The translations under genes and the position numbers were made by a program. A model generated the notes under the pieces. That model searched no databases. It was not told the DNA's origin and saw nothing but the letters and a program-made list of their open reading frames with translations. A stretch of 64,000 nt of DNA, taken from positions 18,330 to 82,329 of the forward strand of contig QCEW01000004.1 in assembly GCA_003280445.1 (NCBI GenBank), written 5' to 3'. Each line of letters begins with the position of its first letter. The stretch's first letter is position 1. Positions 23,601 through 34,110 of the stretch are shown here, in pieces. The stretch is from Prochlorococcus sp. AG-363-A03 (GTDB lineage: Bacteria > Cyanobacteriota > Cyanobacteriia > PCC-6307 > Cyanobiaceae).

Positions 23601-24123
23601 CTTCTTGATCTATATTATTAGACTTGATATATCCACTTTCACTCAATTTTAAAGATAAATCACTTAGATTTATTTCATCTCCTACGTTTAATTTAATACA
23701 CTTTTCTTTAAGGTATTCAAATGGGGGCAGATGTGGTTGTAAAGATCTTTCTGTTGCAATTATTGCGATATTCTCATCATCTTTTAATTCCAATATATCG
23801 CTTAGTACTTGTAATTGACCCCAAATTATTTCTGAAGTAACCTGCATAGTTTCATATGGTGAGACTTCACTTGTTGGATATAAACATGTCTTTGTCCAAC
23901 CGCAGTCTTTTACAAGTGGGTACCATCTAGTAGCATCTTCTAATGTTGGTACAATTACCAATAATTTTTTGGATTCTTTTTTTGCCAGTGATGTTGTGAT
24001 TAATGCTTTTGCTGTTCGCGAAGCCCCAGTTAATATTAATCTTTCTTTTCTATTTGTTCGTTCAATTAACTCATTTGTTAATTGATGTTTTTGTAAATAA
24101 TTTGCTATTGATTCTAGTGACAC
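20620..24123 (-). CDS. mfd: transcription-repair coupling factor
   Basis: 1167-aa ORF; CGDVGFGKTEVA, DEEQRFGV, YQLRGRVGRSG. Confidence 0.97.
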   Translation of the reverse strand: MSLESIANYLQKHQLTNELIERTNRKERLILTGASRTAKALITTSLAKKESKKLLVIVPTLEDATRWYPLVKDCGWTKTCLYPTSEVSPYETMQVTSEIIWGQLQVLSDILELKDDENIAIIATERSLQPHLPPFEYLKEKCIKLNVGDEINLSDLSLKLSESGYIKSNNIDQEGTWTRRGDIIDIYPVSSELPIRLELFGDLLDKIKEFDPISQRSLDQINNICITPTGFDPLIINKLISTDNKDISSLFTNDEFSELVNSNKLDSAKKYLGVAFDKPSSLLDYLDDKTFIVVDERLQGISHGKAWYNIVNENYTDVITSIKGREAIKTIFKPNLHKDINDIYDSLNHYKGIDITDLEDTTKKTNVFSISSKVHNWLPNQYGKISLSLKDYIKNKYSIWIISAQPSRAVSLLEEHECISKFIPNNTDLNGIKNIIDDNIPVAIKNKNEGEIEGFYLPAWKIALLTDKEFFGQQNISTTGYIRRRKQSQSKKIDPNKMKPGDYVVHRNHGIGLFQKIEKLNINGDSRDYLVIKYMDGKLSVAADQLGSLGRYRSSNAKTPTISKLGGANWNKIKEKAKKSVKKVAIDLIKLYAERSKEKGYKFPCDGPWQNELEDSFPYALTPDQATATSQVKSDMESEKPMDRLVCGDVGFGKTEVAIRAIFKAITSGKQIALLAPTTVLSQQHWRTISDRFAPYPIKVSLLNRFKTNSEKKHIVSGLKDGQIDAVVGTHQLLNKKLVYKDLGLLVIDEEQRFGVNQKEKIKELKKSVDVLTLSATPIPRTLYMSLSGVREMSLITTPPPLRRPIKTHLAPLDNEIIRSAISQEIDRGGQIFYIVPRIKGIEDVAEKLKIMIPNVKLLIAHGQMEEGALENAMLAFNAGEADILLCTTIVESGLDIPRVNTILIEDSHKFGLSQLYQLRGRVGRSGVQAHAWLFYPSDEKLNETSRQRLKAIKEFSDLGSGYQLAMRDMEIRGVGNILGIEQSGQMETIGFDLYMELLQETIAEIQGQDIPSVDDTQIDLPVTAFIPGDWITDPDEKINAYRLATQCENNDSLVQFASNLVDRYGTLPKAVESLIEVMKLKIIAKKCGFSRIKLSKPNVELETMMDEPAFKLLRKGLANHLHGRFIYKKGDRCSTVTIRGLGILDSDKLLDQLTEWLKLMNSEINA

Positions 24124-24185
24124 TACTTCTTTCTTCTAAATTTATAGATTTAACCATAACATTTTATTTGTCGTCTTGAGAAGAC

Positions 24186-24854
24186 TCAATCAGTAAGATA
24201 TTGATTTCGAATTGATTTTAGCTTTTCAACAAATGATACTAATTGTTTTTCATTAAGCTCTTTCCTTGTAGAAACATTAAATTCTTTTTTTAAATACTCT
24301 CTTCCTTGTAAATTGTCCCAGGATAGATCTCTCAGAATTTTGTCCGATTCATCTATTAATGTTGTAATATTTCTTTCAAGAACTTTAGATTGGTTTTGAT
24401 TATCTATATTTTTTAGAAGGCTTAAATACTTAATTATATCAGAGTAGTTAGTTATTTTATTTCGACTTTTATAACCCATGTTGTTTTCAAGAAAAGTTAT
24501 TTCATCATTTCTAGACCATTGTAATCGTTGAATTTCTGAATCTATTTCTGTTAATTCATTACTCCAATCAACCGGCTCTTTAACGAAATTATTGTTATTA
24601 ATACTTTCACTTTTGGGCAATTCAACTTTTAAAGGGGTTGTAATTTTATCCTCGTGAATTAACTGATTGTTTGTCTCACTATTGAGTAGTCCATTTATTC
24701 TTTTATTAAGTCTTGAAATTGCTTTATCTTCTGCATCTTCTACTGTTAGCCCTTCTGCTAGTGCACTTCCTAGATTCTTTTCATTCAACCAACCATTTAC
24801 CTGAACAACGGCTTTATTGTCAGTTAGGTGGCAAAGCTTAGATTCAATCCTCAT
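24186..24854 (-). CDS. conserved cyanobacterial hypothetical protein
   Basis: ORF 222 aa. Confidence 0.7.
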   Translation of the reverse strand: MRIESKLCHLTDNKAVVQVNGWLNEKNLGSALAEGLTVEDAEDKAISRLNKRINGLLNSETNNQLIHEDKITTPLKVELPKSESINNNNFVKEPVDWSNELTEIDSEIQRLQWSRNDEITFLENNMGYKSRNKITNYSDIIKYLSLLKNIDNQNQSKVLERNITTLIDESDKILRDLSWDNLQGREYLKKEFNVSTRKELNEKQLVSFVEKLKSIRNQYLTD

Positions 24855-24939
24855 AACCCTTTTGAATTAGCCGAAATAGAATTATTAGCGTTAACATATA
24901 CCAAACAGGCAGTGCAAATAGCTCTTCTTTGGTAATTTA

Positions 24940-25662
24940 ATGGATTCAGCATCTCTTAGATCCTTAACTCCGTTACTTGATGGTATCGACAGATGGGTTG
25001 AATTAGCACCTCTTTTGCCAATTATTATCTCTTTAGAGCTTGTATTATCAGCAGATAATGCTGTAGCTCTAGCTTCGATAACTAAGAATCTTAATAATAT
25101 TGATCTTCAACAAAAAGCACTGAATATAGGTATATTTATCGCTTTATTATTGAGAATACTCGTAATTCTTACAGCTCAATTCTTCTTGACTTTTTGGCCA
25201 GTAAAGCTTATTGGTGGTATTTATTTATTGTCTTTGTCAATATCAAAGTTTTTTTCTATCGATGAAAATTTATCTGTTGATAATGATAAAGGAAGCACTG
25301 AGAATGCTCAAATTTCGCTACTTAAGGTAATACTTTTATTGTCCGTAACTGATTTAGCCTTTTCAATAGATAGTATTACAGCTGCGGTTGCAATCAGTGA
25401 TCAATTCCTGTTAGTTATCACTGGAGCAATTATTGGAGTTATTGCATTACGATTCACCTCTGGTTTATTTATAAAGTGGCTCGAGATATTTGTCAATTTG
25501 GAAAAAGCTGGTTATATCGCAGTTGGTATTATTGGAACAAAGCTAATCTTTCAATTAATCTTTTATCAATTAGTTATTCCTGAATACTTATTCTTCTTGC
25601 TAATGGTATGTCTCTTTCTTTGGGGTTTTTCTCGAAAGGAGGAAGATATGGAAAATATTTAA
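24940..25662 (+). CDS. TerC-family membrane protein
   Basis: [14 protein letters not shown] and DLAFSIDSI motifs. Confidence 0.88.
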   Translation: MDSASLRSLTPLLDGIDRWVELAPLLPIIISLELVLSADNAVALASITKNLNNIDLQQKALNIGIFIALLLRILVILTAQFFLTFWPVKLIGGIYLLSLSISKFFSIDENLSVDNDKGSTENAQISLLKVILLLSVTDLAFSIDSITAAVAISDQFLLVITGAIIGVIALRFTSGLFIKWLEIFVNLEKAGYIAVGIIGTKLIFQLIFYQLVIPEYLFFLLMVCLFLWGFSRKEEDMENI

Positions 25663-26669
25663 GTTCCGATAATGTTCTTAATGCTTAAATTAGATTGAGC
25701 AGATAAGGTATAACTATCTGTTACTTTTTTTCCTTCAAGTTGACCATATTTAATATGTATTGGATAGTCACCTGACATTATCACTAACCCATTTTGTTTA
25801 TTTACCATAAGGATTTCACCAGGTATTGCTTTCTCTATTATTTCACTATTAATATTATAAATTTCATTTAAATGTTCGTTATTTGCTATTAAGCTAGCAT
25901 TTAATATTTTTATTCTTTTACCATTATGAAGTGTATAGGCATTTGGATATAGTCCTTGTATTCTCTTTAAAATCTTTTTTGCATTTTGGCTCCAATCTAT
26001 TAAATAATCTTCTTTTTTTATTTGTCTTGCATAACTCGGATTACCATTTAACTTAGATTGATCGATAGCTTTTAATTCTTCTAGCATTGACGATTTGTCT
26101 AAGCTTACGACTTGTCTTATCCTTTCTAGTGACCTTACTAAAAGCTTTGATGATATTCCCGACAGTCTATTAGTAAGTGTCTCTAAATTATCAGATTCAG
26201 TAATCAACGTTGCCTCTTGTTCAATAACTGGTCCTGTATCTAGCCCTTCCTCCATTGACATAATACAAATACCTGTCTTTGAGTCTTCATTAATAATGCT
26301 CCACTGAATAGGGGCTGCTCCTCTCCATACAGGTAGTAAGGAAGCGTGACTATTCCAGCATCCCAGTCTTGGCAAATCTAAAATATATTGCGGAAGGATT
26401 TGACCAAAAGCCACAACTACGTAAACATCAGCGTTCAAATTTTCAAGTATTTCTTTAGTATTTTGATCCTTACTTATTGAATGTGTAGTAAAGACAGGTA
26501 TACCTAGATCTGTAGCAGCTTCTTTAACTGAGGATGGGTTCAATTTCTTCCCTCGACCTCGCTTTCTATCTGGTTGAGTAATTACTGCTATTACTTCATT
26601 CCCGGCTTTAACAATATCTATTAAATTTTCAGCAGCATATCTAGGAGTACCCCAAAAGATTATCTTCAC
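25659..26669 (-). CDS. fmt: methionyl-tRNA formyltransferase (GTG start overlapping tldE stop; ORF-track start 26702 is less likely)
   Basis: [37 protein letters not shown] overlap at 26666-26669. Confidence 0.93.
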   Translation of the reverse strand: MKIIFWGTPRYAAENLIDIVKAGNEVIAVITQPDRKRGRGKKLNPSSVKEAATDLGIPVFTTHSISKDQNTKEILENLNADVYVVVAFGQILPQYILDLPRLGCWNSHASLLPVWRGAAPIQWSIINEDSKTGICIMSMEEGLDTGPVIEQEATLITESDNLETLTNRLSGISSKLLVRSLERIRQVVSLDKSSMLEELKAIDQSKLNGNPSYARQIKKEDYLIDWSQNAKKILKRIQGLYPNAYTLHNGKRIKILNASLIANNEHLNEIYNINSEIIEKAIPGEILMVNKQNGLVIMSGDYPIHIKYGQLEGKKVTDSYTLSAQSNLSIKNIIGT

Positions 26670-28054
26670 GCTTCTCCAGTTATTGACATGTCCTGAACCC
26701 AAACATGAGGACTTATACCCTGATGTGTAACTATCTGTTCATTTTCAATTTTAACAATACTCTTCAAGACATTCAGAATATCTCCCGCAACGGTTGCAGC
26801 CTCAATTGATGTTTTCTTGCCGTTAGATACAATCCAACCATCAAAAGGTAAGGAGAACGAACCTTGACTAGCTTTAACTCCTGAATGAATGGCAGATAGT
26901 TCATCTATTAAAATGAATTCTTGAAGTGTCTTTTTTACATTTAGACTTTGGTCTTTATCCATTTCTGGTTTGCATTTACTTACAACTAACCAATCGGGAG
27001 AAACAGAGACTTTAGCTCCTAATCCAGCATGCCCTGTTGGTGTAACACCAAACTTTCTTGCAGTTGCCTCTGAATGAAGCAAATTGGTCAATATACCTCT
27101 AGAGACCAAATTTATATTTTGTGTTGGAGTACCTTCACCATCAAAACTAAAAGCTCCTACGTTGTCAGGATGTAGACCTTCATCGCTTATGTTTAAATTT
27201 GAAACTGCAATTTGAGTACCAATTGAGTGTTCATTCATCAAACTTACTCCGTCCATAATGGAACGTGCATTAAACATTGAACTAAACGCACTAATTAATT
27301 GAAGAAAAGCCTCAGGAGTAAAACATGTTAGATACTTATTCGTTTCAATTGATTTATATTTCAAGTGGCTAATTAACTTTTCAGATGTTTCTTTTATGCA
27401 TGAGTTTATATCAAGTTTATCCAAGCTTGAATTTACTCTTATGCCTCCTGCACTTCTAGGTTTTTTATTTTCTTCCTCGGCTTTAGCATACAAATAAATA
27501 GAAGATTGTGATAGTTTCATGTGTCTATTAGCTCCTTCACTATTTATATATATCCTTTCAATATAACTTTCATTTAATCCATTATATGGAACGGAATCTA
27601 TTGACTGATGAGTATCAATTAATTTTTTTTCTGCATATTTCATAATGTTTAGTAGTTCTTCAATCGTATGAGGATCGGACACCTTTGGATTTATTTCTGC
27701 TAATTCAGCTTTAGCTAATGATGAAAACTCTGGTGATTCTTTTTTGTTCCCAAAAACGCTTGCTTCAATTGCTCCTCTCATCGCTTTTCTTATGCCTTCA
27801 CTTGTTAAGTCAGAAGTACTAGTTATGCCTACTTGATTATATTTATTCCATACTCTTAAAGTCATTGAGTGCCTTTGAGAACCTTTTAACTGTTTTGCAT
27901 TGCCTTTTTGTACCTGAACAGATATATCTCTACTGGATGACGCACCCATGTCCCATTTTGTAATTTTAGACTCATGACTATATTTTGTTAGAAGACTATT
28001 CAATAACAATGGATCTAATTCGCCGATCTTATGATTAGTAATTGAATTGTTCAT
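26666..28054 (-). CDS. tldE: TldE/PmbA-family protein
   Basis: PmbA-like; adjacent to tldD. Confidence 0.9.
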   Translation of the reverse strand: MNNSITNHKIGELDPLLLNSLLTKYSHESKITKWDMGASSSRDISVQVQKGNAKQLKGSQRHSMTLRVWNKYNQVGITSTSDLTSEGIRKAMRGAIEASVFGNKKESPEFSSLAKAELAEINPKVSDPHTIEELLNIMKYAEKKLIDTHQSIDSVPYNGLNESYIERIYINSEGANRHMKLSQSSIYLYAKAEEENKKPRSAGGIRVNSSLDKLDINSCIKETSEKLISHLKYKSIETNKYLTCFTPEAFLQLISAFSSMFNARSIMDGVSLMNEHSIGTQIAVSNLNISDEGLHPDNVGAFSFDGEGTPTQNINLVSRGILTNLLHSEATARKFGVTPTGHAGLGAKVSVSPDWLVVSKCKPEMDKDQSLNVKKTLQEFILIDELSAIHSGVKASQGSFSLPFDGWIVSNGKKTSIEAATVAGDILNVLKSIVKIENEQIVTHQGISPHVWVQDMSITGEA

Positions 28055-28056
28055 TT

Positions 28057-29502
28057 TTACCTTCCTCCTACAGTTATTGAATCAACTTTTATATGTGGTT
28101 GACCTACAGTGACGTTTACACTTCCACTTACAGACCCACAAAAACCAGCTGCAAGATCAAGATCATCGGCACACATAGATATTCTTGGTAGTATTTCTTT
28201 TGCTTCACCGATTAATGTTGCACCCTTAACTGGCTTATCAAGTTTTCCATTCTTTATTAAATACCCCTCCTCAACTGAGAAGTTAAATTGACCTGTTGGT
28301 CCTACGCTACCTCCACCCATCGATTTACAATAAAGTCCTTCATCAACACTTTTAATTAATTCTTCAGGTGTGAAATTACCTTGCTTTATATATGTATTTC
28401 TCATACGACTAGCAGCAGCAAATGAGAAATTTTGCCTCCTACCACTCCCTGTTCTTGGATGGCCTGTTCTTAAAGAGCCTGCTCTATCTGATAGAAATTT
28501 TTTTAATATCCCATTTTCAATAAGTAAAGTATTTTGTGGTTCCATTCCCTCATCATCCATTGATAGTGATCCAAATGCATGATTTGAAAGACCTTCATCA
28601 ACAGCACTTACAGCCTTATGCGCGATTTGCTTATTAATAGAGTCATGAAAAGGGGATGTTCCTCTTTCTAATTGAGTCGTTTCGAGAAGGTGGCCACAAG
28701 CTTCATGGAATATGACTCCTCCAAACTTATTGGCAAGAACGACAGGCATTTGACCAGCTTCAACATATTCTGCGTAAAGCATCTTCTGAGCACTTTCATT
28801 TAATTCATAAGCACTTTTATCGATTTCCCAATTTCTTAAATCGTCAGTATTGCCTGAACTGCCATATCTTCTAGCAGAAGTCGACCTGTTTTTGCCTTGT
28901 TGTGCTATTACATTTACTCCAACAGTTTGATGAAGACGGATGTCTCTGGCAAATATTCCATCTGAAGCAGCGACGAGGACTTCTTGCCAATTCCTTGAAT
29001 AACTAGCTCTTCTGACTTGTAGATTTTTATTTTTACCAGCGAGTGATTTGGTCGCTTCTAACAGTTTGATAGTTGATTCCTCGAGATCTGGTGAAAGATT
29101 TAACCAATCATTTTTTTTTGTACCAAAATCCTTCATATCTGACAAACCATCAAATCTATCTCTATTTATTGTTGCAGTTACAAGACCTAACATCCCTAAC
29201 GCTTGATTCAGAGCAAATAGAAGACCAGCTTTGGTGAGATCGTTTGTGCTTACAAAACCGTCTTTTTTTCCAAGAAATACTCTAATTCCAGCTCCAATAC
29301 CAAAAGAGGGGCTTACATTTGAAATATCATCTTGTTCAGCCAGAAGGGATATGTTGTCAGATTTCTCTATAAAGATTTCAACAAGGTCTGCCCCTGCGGC
29401 TTTGCCCAGAGCTAATAGATCTTCAATTTGTGGTTTTAATGTTTCGTCAAATGTATGAAATAATAAATTTTCATTTTGTTTAGCTAGTAATGAGTTAGTC
29501 AA
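28057..29502 (-). CDS. tldD: TldD metalloprotease
   Basis: VIFHEACGHLLETTQLERGTS. Confidence 0.94.
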   Translation of the reverse strand: MTNSLLAKQNENLLFHTFDETLKPQIEDLLALGKAAGADLVEIFIEKSDNISLLAEQDDISNVSPSFGIGAGIRVFLGKKDGFVSTNDLTKAGLLFALNQALGMLGLVTATINRDRFDGLSDMKDFGTKKNDWLNLSPDLEESTIKLLEATKSLAGKNKNLQVRRASYSRNWQEVLVAASDGIFARDIRLHQTVGVNVIAQQGKNRSTSARRYGSSGNTDDLRNWEIDKSAYELNESAQKMLYAEYVEAGQMPVVLANKFGGVIFHEACGHLLETTQLERGTSPFHDSINKQIAHKAVSAVDEGLSNHAFGSLSMDDEGMEPQNTLLIENGILKKFLSDRAGSLRTGHPRTGSGRRQNFSFAAASRMRNTYIKQGNFTPEELIKSVDEGLYCKSMGGGSVGPTGQFNFSVEEGYLIKNGKLDKPVKGATLIGEAKEILPRISMCADDLDLAAGFCGSVSGSVNVTVGQPHIKVDSITVGGR

Positions 29503-29637
29503 CTTTTTTTTTTCTTATTATGGCATTTGATTAGGTCAACTGTGTATAAGAATATTAAGAAGATATGTTTATTATTACTATTTAATAAATAAAATAATTG
29601 TATTGGCTCTCTTTGTTGATTAGCAAATTACATCTAT

Positions 29638-30192
29638 TCAATTAGGACCTACCCATTTCTGACCATTTAATCTTTGAAGTACTCTTGAAATAAGTAATGG
29701 TAATGTAGTCTTTTTTTCGTCTATTAGAAAAGATTCAACAATGCTTGGATCTGAATTTGACTCAGCTAATAATATAGTTTTATCTGAGCTTATACTATCT
29801 TGATTGAAACAAAGCCAAAATTTTCTTTGGTAAGAAATTTCACAAAACACCATCCAGCAATCACCTCCTACTACTGGTCTTATTCCTTCTATTAACTTGA
29901 TATTGTTAACTAATGTACCCTTCTCTTCTATAGATGACTTTAATCCAGGAATAAAGTGTTTATTAATAAATTCACTAAATGGCTTATCCTCTAATTTAGG
30001 AGGTTTTACTGGCTTTTTAGGGGTAGCAGATGATTGCCCTTTAGTATTATCCATAGCTTTTTTTTGCTTATCTAATATATTTGAATCAATCTTTACAGCA
30101 GGAGACCGATCTGGAACAACTAAAGAATCAGAACCTAATTTTTCTACTTCATTTGTCGAATCGATTTCTTCGTCAGGTTTTTGATTTTCCAT
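29638..30192 (-). CDS. DUF2996-like cyanobacterial protein
   Basis: KPPKLEDKPFSEFINKHFIPGL...DCWMVFCEISYQRKFWLCF. Confidence 0.65.
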   Translation of the reverse strand: MENQKPDEEIDSTNEVEKLGSDSLVVPDRSPAVKIDSNILDKQKKAMDNTKGQSSATPKKPVKPPKLEDKPFSEFINKHFIPGLKSSIEEKGTLVNNIKLIEGIRPVVGGDCWMVFCEISYQRKFWLCFNQDSISSDKTILLAESNSDPSIVESFLIDEKKTTLPLLISRVLQRLNGQKWVGPN

Positions 30193-30264
30193 ATCTTTAT
30201 TTTAGCAAATCTATTATCAAGATTGTCTAGATATTTTTGATTAAATATATTGTTTATTTCTTGT

Positions 30265-30810
30265 TTACCAGTAAAAATAAGATTCATCATTCCAATCACT
30301 AGAAATTGAGTTAACCTGATTGATAGTTTCATCTTCCCTCGTTGGTTCATCGTATTGCTCTTCAAATTCATAAGATCCATCGTATTGAATATTATTATTA
30401 GTACTTATAAAACTCTCCTTAGTTCTATCTTTTCTTCCTATTACTCTAAAATTTGCGTTAATTGTAGGTGATGGATCATTAATATCTCTTTCAATTAAAG
30501 TATTATCGTATGACATGTTTTTATTGTATTTATGCTCATTATTTATTTCGTCTTCGCTTTCGTCTTTAAATTTTAGCTTTTCATATGGTGCGGCCTTATT
30601 TACTCTTGAAATATTAGTTGTAAAAAGATAAGAGAGTATAAAGCCTGATGTGGTTGATATCGCAATATATGTTCCTAATGATAATGATGGTGTATCCCAG
30701 ATTAGTATTCTTAATTTTGTATATTCCTTTTGATTACGTATGCTTAGACAAAGAATTAAAAGTAATGTAGCAAAAAAAGGAGATGTTCTTATTAATGAAT
30801 TAACTTTCAT
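30265..30810 (-). CDS. conserved membrane protein, two TM segments
   Basis: MKVNSLIRTSPFFATLLLILCLS; start overlaps ubiX stop. Confidence 0.7.
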   Translation of the reverse strand: MKVNSLIRTSPFFATLLLILCLSIRNQKEYTKLRILIWDTPSLSLGTYIAISTTSGFILSYLFTTNISRVNKAAPYEKLKFKDESEDEINNEHKYNKNMSYDNTLIERDINDPSPTINANFRVIGRKDRTKESFISTNNNIQYDGSYEFEEQYDEPTREDETINQVNSISSDWNDESYFYW

Positions 30811-31415
30811 TTGTTCGGACCATCCCATCTTTTAATACAATTAAAATCCTCTCCAAGAGAATCAAATAATCTAACTACAATAAAATCTATAATGTCTTCA
30901 ATAGTTTTAGGATTTGTATACCAGGCAGGAATTGGTGGAACTATTAAAGCGCCTGCCATTGCAAGACTTTTTATGTTATTAATATGAATTAGATTCAATG
31001 GTGATTCCCTTGGAGAAATAATCAATGGCCTATTCTCCTTTAAGTGTACATCGGCACATCTTTCTATTAAATCTAATGAAAATCCAGAAGCTATTCTTCC
31101 CAAAGTTCCCATTGAACAGGGAACGATAACCATTCCTTTTGTTTTATGACTACCACTAGCAATTGATGCTGAATGATCATTCCATCTATAGCAGGTTATT
31201 TTACCTGATTTAACTTCAAGCTTATTTCTCCAAAACTCAGATTGAGCGTTGGGTTCAACAGGAATATTAATATTACGTTCACTCTTTGCTACTTCATAGG
31301 CACCTTTGCTAAGAATCAAATCTACTGATTGATTATTTTCTAACAACAGTTGTATCGATCGTTCTCCTATCTGCATAGCAGAAGCTCCTGTAATTGCAAG
31401 AACAATACTTTTCAT
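30807..31415 (-). CDS. ubiX: flavin prenyltransferase
   Basis: MKSIVLAITGASAMQIG, VIVPCSMGTLGRIASG, IISPRESPLN. Confidence 0.92.
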   Translation of the reverse strand: MKSIVLAITGASAMQIGERSIQLLLENNQSVDLILSKGAYEVAKSERNINIPVEPNAQSEFWRNKLEVKSGKITCYRWNDHSASIASGSHKTKGMVIVPCSMGTLGRIASGFSLDLIERCADVHLKENRPLIISPRESPLNLIHINNIKSLAMAGALIVPPIPAWYTNPKTIEDIIDFIVVRLFDSLGEDFNCIKRWDGPNK

Positions 31416-31421
31416 TTAATG

Positions 31422-33713
31422 TTAATTGTTAGATAAAATATTAATAGTATTTTCATTATCTTCTTCTTTTTCCTTGACAAGTTCTAAATCAATTTGATTT
31501 TTCAATATGTCTACTTTTAATACCCTAACATCAACTTTTTGTGCAAGCTGATAAGTTTTTTTACTCTTTCTTCCCACTAATAAGTTCTGTCTAGATCTAT
31601 ATTCATACCAATCATCACCCAAGGTACTTACATGTACTAATCCTTCAGCAGTTAATTCATCAATTTCAGCAAAAAAACCATAACTTTGTACTCCAGTAAT
31701 AATAGCTGTTACTTCTTTGCCTATAATTTTCTGAGCTTCCCTACTCTGTGCAATAGAAATTATGTTATTTCTGAATGATTTTGATTTTTTCCTTATTTCA
31801 TTTAAATTTTGAACTAATCTGAGGTTTGAATGATTATCAATGTTCTCTTTTAGCTTAGGTGAAAATAAATTCCATTTTATATCTTTCCAGCTATCTTTTT
31901 TACCCAAATCAATACTTTCCTTACTACGACTTGTAGATTTGTTTTTACCATCAGATAGCAGTGAGCTAATCATAAATTGATTAAATATATTCCAGTAATT
32001 TAAAGAGGGACAACACCAAGGAGATTCAAAATTATTTGAATACATTTCAAAAATTAAATCATCATGATCATAATCTCTATAGACATTGGATAGTTTTAAA
32101 TGAACACCAGGAATTATATGCTTAACAAGCTTATGAAGAATTTTCTTTTCAGTACTTGTTTCAAATGCCTTTATTAATTCTGTTGTTGTTACAGTCCCAT
32201 CCACATTAACTATTATCTTTTTATCTAGGGCAAGGGCTGATTTAGTTAATTCATTGATAGATGATTGATCAATTTCTTCTTGCTCTTTATAAATAAAAGG
32301 TAATTTATAACCAACTAGATGTTTTGCAAGAATATGATTTGCAAGCCTAATATATACATCAATGATAGATTGAGAATCACTTCCATCATAGGTTTTAGAC
32401 CAACCATGAAAATCCCTTCCTGGATAAGTTTTATGTAATTCACTTAATCTTTCTAAATTTGGTATATGTTCATCTAATTTTATAGATAAATTATTATTGT
32501 TATTAATTAATTCTGCTGAATGGATAAGAGTATAAATAACTTCTAGATTATCTTTAATTGGTTTAAGTACAATTGGAACTGACTTTGATGTTGCTTTTCT
32601 ATTACATATAGCTTTAAGATGTTTTGGTGTGACAGTACCTACAGGTTTAATAATACTGAGTATAAATTTCCAGTCAGTTACATTCCCTTCGGCATTAATA
32701 TCAATTATTAATGAAATCGCTTCACATTCTTTATCAAGTTTAAATTGTGATGCTGATATAAGTGATTCGTTAAGGAAGTTTAGCCAGTTATTTCCTAAAC
32801 AAATGACTTCGCCTTTATCCTTAAGATATTGATCTAGCTTTCCTCCTAAATTGATTCTTTCAGAAATAGTTGGAGAATGAACCCATATTCTATTACCGCC
32901 TTTATAAGGTTCTGCATATAAAGCAGGCAGTGATGGTGAATTATTTGACTCCCAACTTTCAAACAATAACGAAGGTTGCGATGTTAAGTTTTCTCTTCCC
33001 TTTAATGGGATTTTTTTAGGAGCAATTTTAGGAGCGTCAAAATTTTTAGATATATTATTCTTTGAAAGTAATAACTCAATATCACCTTCTACTCCGCCAT
33101 TTATAGATAACTCTCTAATTATTGATCCTTTAGCTTTGAATTGTGCAATTGGATACTTATTAATCTTTATTTCATGAATTAAATCTTTATCTGGAAGGTT
33201 TTTATTAGAGTCTATTTCATTTTCTAATTCAATAGTTATTGGTATCCTGTCATCTAAGGGATAGGCCTTTAATACTCCAGTTGACTTATCTACCTCTACT
33301 TTTGCGAGCAGAATATCATTATTTCTTTGTAATACACATTGTATTGATCCCTCTGGTGCTCTCCTTTTTACTCCTTGCTTAGTGATTAAAACCATTACGG
33401 AATCACCATGCCAGGCATTATTCAAATTAGCTTCTCTAATATAAATATCTTCACCTTGATCTTCTCTAGAAACAAAGCAATAACCTTTACTACTACATCG
33501 TACCCTGCCACGTAAAAAGTCAATTTCTTGATTAATAGTTAGCTTCTCATCGTTGGTATGTTGGACAATTCTAAGTTTTGTCAGGGCCTTAATTGCAATA
33601 CCTAAATTATCTCTATCAAGTTTCTTTGTTAGCTTTAAGGATTTTTCAAGTTGTGATAATTCTAGTCCTTCCTCTCTGTCAAGATTTTCAAGTATTCTTA
33701 AAACTGATGTCAT
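31422..33713 (-). CDS. RNase R/II-like (RNB superfamily, Zam-like?) protein with degenerate RNB active site
   Basis: N-terminal cold-shock-like GRVRCSSKGYCFVSREDQGEDIYIREANLNNAWHGDSV, C-terminal S1 domain; RNB catalytic motifs not conserved. Confidence 0.82.
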   Translation of the reverse strand: MTSVLRILENLDREEGLELSQLEKSLKLTKKLDRDNLGIAIKALTKLRIVQHTNDEKLTINQEIDFLRGRVRCSSKGYCFVSREDQGEDIYIREANLNNAWHGDSVMVLITKQGVKRRAPEGSIQCVLQRNNDILLAKVEVDKSTGVLKAYPLDDRIPITIELENEIDSNKNLPDKDLIHEIKINKYPIAQFKAKGSIIRELSINGGVEGDIELLLSKNNISKNFDAPKIAPKKIPLKGRENLTSQPSLLFESWESNNSPSLPALYAEPYKGGNRIWVHSPTISERINLGGKLDQYLKDKGEVICLGNNWLNFLNESLISASQFKLDKECEAISLIIDINAEGNVTDWKFILSIIKPVGTVTPKHLKAICNRKATSKSVPIVLKPIKDNLEVIYTLIHSAELINNNNNLSIKLDEHIPNLERLSELHKTYPGRDFHGWSKTYDGSDSQSIIDVYIRLANHILAKHLVGYKLPFIYKEQEEIDQSSINELTKSALALDKKIIVNVDGTVTTTELIKAFETSTEKKILHKLVKHIIPGVHLKLSNVYRDYDHDDLIFEMYSNNFESPWCCPSLNYWNIFNQFMISSLLSDGKNKSTSRSKESIDLGKKDSWKDIKWNLFSPKLKENIDNHSNLRLVQNLNEIRKKSKSFRNNIISIAQSREAQKIIGKEVTAIITGVQSYGFFAEIDELTAEGLVHVSTLGDDWYEYRSRQNLLVGRKSKKTYQLAQKVDVRVLKVDILKNQIDLELVKEKEEDNENTINILSNN

Positions 33714-33804
33714 AATAAAAGTGGATAATTAGGATAATTAATTTAATTTCTTTGGATTTATGTCTTTAAAAATAAAAAACATAGTGTTTGGTAATGATTT
33801 TTGT

Positions 33805-34101
33805 TTACAAGCTATCATTATTATTTTCTTTTTTGCTTTGTATTAAAAGATTAATACCAATAATTAAGAATACTAATCCAGAAAGTAGTTTTAGGAGGAA
33901 TTCAGGAATAAGATTAGCAATTGATCCACCTGCTAATGCCCCTAGAAGCGTAGCTAGAATAAGAGCTAATGATGAGCCTATAAATACAGCTAAAGGCTTA
34001 TTAGTTGAACTACTTAAAGTTATAGTTGTTAATTGAGTTTTGTCTCCCATTTCAGCAAGAAAAACGGTGAGAAATGTTGTAAAAAGAAGCGTTAAAACCA
34101 T
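33805..34101 (-). CDS. UPF0016/GDT1 (TMEM165) single-domain transporter subunit
   Basis: FLAEMGDKTQLTT motif. Confidence 0.9.
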   Translation of the reverse strand: MVLTLLFTTFLTVFLAEMGDKTQLTTITLSSSTNKPLAVFIGSSLALILATLLGALAGGSIANLIPEFLLKLLSGLVFLIIGINLLIQSKKENNNDSL

Positions 34102-34110
34102 TAAATTTTT

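Noticed and set aside
30144-30380. 78-aa minus-strand ORF bridging two hypotheticals
   Set aside because: Overlaps two better-supported ORFs in another frame on the same strand.
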